A stretch of DNA of 64,000 bases, taken from the NCBI GenBank assembly GCA_001897515.1, contig MKTA01000024.1, positions 157,819 to 221,818 of the forward strand, read 5' to 3'. Under the pieces are notes generated by a model. That model was given only the letters and a program-made list of their open reading frames with translations. It was not told the DNA's origin and searched no databases. Positions 62,687 to 64,000 of the stretch are shown here, piece after piece (position 1 is the first letter of the stretch; every line of letters starts with the position of its first letter). This DNA comes from Bacteroidetes bacterium 41-46. Lineage in GTDB: Bacteria > Bacteroidota > Bacteroidia > Bacteroidales > UBA932. The translations under genes and the position numbers were made by a program.

Positions 62687-62808
62687 ACTACAACAACTTT
62701 TAATTTTAGCCCTAAACTTTCAAGCATTTTATAAATTTCCGCCTGCTCTTCCTCGCTTGAGCATATTACAACAATGCCGTACTGCGATTTGTATGTAAAA
62801 TTTTTCAT
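62683..62808 (-). CDS. 41-residue protein, coupled to the ABC-GNAT gene
   Basis: ATG at 62808, stop TGA at 62683-62685 overlapping the ABC-GNAT ATG. The peptide (MKNFTYKSQYGIVVICSSEE, then EQAEIYKMLESLGLKLKVVVV) is beta-strand, helix, beta-strand in pattern with one cysteine. A small ubiquitous-looking phage protein type; function unknown. Confidence 0.65.
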   Translation of the reverse strand: MKNFTYKSQYGIVVICSSEEEQAEIYKMLESLGLKLKVVVV

Positions 62809-62850
62809 GTTTAATAATTGATTATATTTGTACTCTCACTCAGTTAAACG

Positions 62851-62907
62851 AAAGGTGCCATAACACCGTCGGGACAGTCGCCCCAATCGTGGTGTTATGG
62901 CACCTTT
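62851..62907. repeat. 17-bp perfect inverted repeat before the modification cassette
   Basis: AAAGGTGCCATAACACC (62851-62867) and GGTGTTATGGCACCTTT (62891-62907) are exact complements with a 23-base loop rich in G and C. Lies between two minus-strand genes; possibly a terminator, an attenuator or an RNA-protein site controlling the downstream cassette. No other gene is seen in 62809-62969. Confidence 0.8.
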
Positions 62908-62969
62908 GCCTTCCGGGAGGGAGTGAGAAATTTCCCGGTTGGAGGTTGGGGTTTTACCCCCCTAATTAA

Positions 62970-63386
62970 TTACTTACCCTTGCCCTTTTCCTTGGCCGGT
63001 TTGGCCTCAACAAAAAATGCTTCTGTCAGAAGTTCGTATTCCTCAATTGTAAGATCATTTTCGTGCTTAAGCGCCTGAAGCTTTTTCTTGTCAAGGAATT
63101 TCTTCAGTACGACCTCCCTATTTTCAAGCTCAATGGCCTTTTCATTATACGCCTTTCGATTTTCGGGAGTTGTCTCCTCCATATCAAATAGCCTAGGGTC
63201 ATTTTCGTCGAACTTGATTTGGTGATTTTCAATAATCCCCTTAAAAAGTTCAGCAATATCCTCACGCTTTTTGTTTATCTCCCTGCGCTCTGCCACAAAC
63301 TTTTCAAAGTCATCCAGACCGAGGCATTTAGTGCGGAGCTTACCCACAAGCTCCGCCAATTTTGACAATTTACTATTCCTAATCAT
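62970..63386 (-). CDS. Phage-like hypothetical protein
   Basis: 138 residues, highly charged (K and E) and mostly helical with coiled-coil character (ERREINKKREDIAELFKGI; NREVVLKKFLDKKKLQ) and a lysine-glycine tail (KPAKEKGKGK). No family recognised. It begins 2 bases after the stop of the 110-residue gene. Confidence 0.75.
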   Translation of the reverse strand: MIRNSKLSKLAELVGKLRTKCLGLDDFEKFVAERREINKKREDIAELFKGIIENHQIKFDENDPRLFDMEETTPENRKAYNEKAIELENREVVLKKFLDKKKLQALKHENDLTIEEYELLTEAFFVEAKPAKEKGKGK

Positions 63387-63388
63387 GG

Positions 63389-63721
63389 CTATACCTCCTG
63401 TGGATTATTCAGGGCAAATTCTGCCTGAGCGTAAGTTTGTGCGGCTGCTGCAATGGCATTAATGCAGGCTTCGGCAGCTGCGATTTTAGCCTCAAGAACT
63501 ACCTTTCTTTCAGGTGTTGCATTCTCAAGTTGCATCTGCATGTCCTTAATGCGGATAGTCGATACCTCGGTATCGTTTAAGGCGGGTTTGACGGTACTTC
63601 CCCCGGCAAGGGTAAAAGATGCGAGACCTCTTATGGTAACATCTTTAGTGCCTAAATTGGTGTTGATAGTTACTCCTGTAACTTCGTAACCCTCGGTAAT
63701 AATAAGTTTGTCTGTTGTCAT
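63389..63721 (-). CDS. Phage-like hypothetical protein
   Basis: 110 residues. The first half is beta-strand rich (ITEGYEVTGVTINTNLGTKDVTIRGLASFTLAGGST); the second is an alanine-rich helix (EAKIAAAEACINAIAAAAQTYAQAEF). No family recognised. Six bases separate its start from the stop of the next upstream gene. Confidence 0.72.
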   Translation of the reverse strand: MTTDKLIITEGYEVTGVTINTNLGTKDVTIRGLASFTLAGGSTVKPALNDTEVSTIRIKDMQMQLENATPERKVVLEAKIAAAEACINAIAAAAQTYAQAEFALNNPQEV

Positions 63722-63727
63722 GACTAT

Positions 63728-63883
63728 TTATGATTTTGATGGTTTTACAGAATCTGGGCTGTCGTTCTCCGGAGTGTCTGTGCCCCCGTTTCCGCCCTTT
63801 GAGGGCTGTGGTTTACGGCTGAACCACTTGTAAGCTGAGTATCCTACTGCAGCAATTACGATGATGATAATTAGTGTTTTCAT
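63728..63883 (-). CDS. 51-residue single-pass membrane protein
   Basis: ATG at 63883 and TAA at 63728-63730. One N-terminal membrane segment (MKTLIIIIVIAAVGYSAYKW) and a polar tail rich in P, S, G and D. It lies in line with the phage-like genes, 1 base from the stop of the next upstream frame. Membrane-anchored small protein, function unknown. Confidence 0.65.
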   Translation of the reverse strand: MKTLIIIIVIAAVGYSAYKWFSRKPQPSKGGNGGTDTPENDSPDSVKPSKS

Positions 63884-63884
63884 T

Positions 63885-64000
63885 TTATGAATATGTTAAT
63901 GATTGAATAATAAATCCTAAATTCTCTCCCCCTGCTAGTGCCGGGTTGAATACTATTGTGTCAAGGTCAAAATCAGTTGGAGTGCCAATACCTACCTGGA
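63885..64000 (-). CDS. Phage-like protein, partial (start beyond the window)
   Basis: Minus-strand frame open to the window edge and ending at 63885-63887 (TAA). The visible 37 residues include FDLDTIVFNPALAGGENLGF. No family recognised; it continues beyond the window. Confidence 0.55.
   Translation of the reverse strand, partial: QVGIGTPTDFDLDTIVFNPALAGGENLGFIIQSLTYS

Larger units (their letters stand above)
60886..64000. mobile_element. End of a putative prophage (possibly transposable type)
   Basis: From about 60886 the text is no longer host-like: all evident genes are on the minus strand, GC is visibly higher with different codon use from 61.1 kb, and the products are short unknowns plus ABC-GNAT and formyltransferase. 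The start interrupts a TonB-dependent receptor. No integrase, capsid or tail gene is recognisable in this part, so prophage is inferred. The element continues past the window. Confidence 0.6.

Noticed and set aside
62683..62808. Mu com homologue (translation activator of mom)
   Set aside because: Position is similar, but the peptide has only one cysteine and no zinc-finger pattern, so homology is not supported.

Overview
The window reads as chromosome of an anaerobic, fermentative member of the Bacteroidota, most likely order Bacteroidales. Signs of this are the block rsfS-ftsH-cdsA-psd, a Rho factor with a long disordered insert, LptD, a Bacteroidota-type FKBP lipoprotein, DUF3822, DUF4493/OB-fold style surface lipoproteins, the lack of clear Shine-Dalgarno sites, and promoters of the TTTG / TAnnTTTG type. 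A trimeric [FeFe] hydrogenase points to H2 metabolism. No family or species is claimed.

Layout. 1-19.0 kb is conserved core: a metal exporter, rho, ridA, lptD, a cell-wall amidase with an MCE protein, dnaA, pepD, rpe, birA, rsfS, ftsH, phospholipid genes, pyrF, prfA and an AlaX-type editing protein. 19.0-22.6 kb holds a striking palindromic repeat, then hcp facing a Crp/Fnr regulator with a candidate operator between them, and a peroxiredoxin. 22.7-27.1 kb is the HydABC hydrogenase with an accessory ferredoxin. 27.2-32.8 kb is a compact cluster of signalling-type genes (Sir2, two HATPases, two DRTGG proteins, PHP) around a second, non-canonical [FeFe]-hydrogenase-like protein. 32.8-40.7 kb is housekeeping again.

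A tRNA-Asp at 40.77 kb carries a small island (about 4.4 kb) bounded by a 19-bp copy of the tRNA 3' end. It contains an IS3-family element with a frameshift, a secreted small protein and an M23 peptidase lipoprotein, but no integrase. Next comes an arsenic/metal module (45.3-52.5 kb): an ArsP-type permease, a mini-thioredoxin, ArsR, ArsC, Acr3, and ArsF- and ArsG-like proteins. Three near-identical ArsR-type operator palindromes overlap the promoters of its two divergent halves. After fabI and a redox/methyltransferase cluster there is a 1077-residue fused flavin/iron-sulfur oxidoreductase.

From about 60.9 kb to the end the sequence changes character. A TonB-dependent receptor gene is cut off inside its plug domain, and what follows is GC-richer and phage-like, all coded on the minus strand. 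The part in view holds four short unknown proteins (the last cut by the window edge), a 41-residue protein, an ABC-ATPase fused to a GNAT acetyltransferase, and a formyltransferase. The last three genes overlap by ATGA junctions. I read this as one end of a prophage, possibly transposable, carrying a candidate nucleic-acid or small-molecule modification cassette; this is the most novel-looking part of the window.
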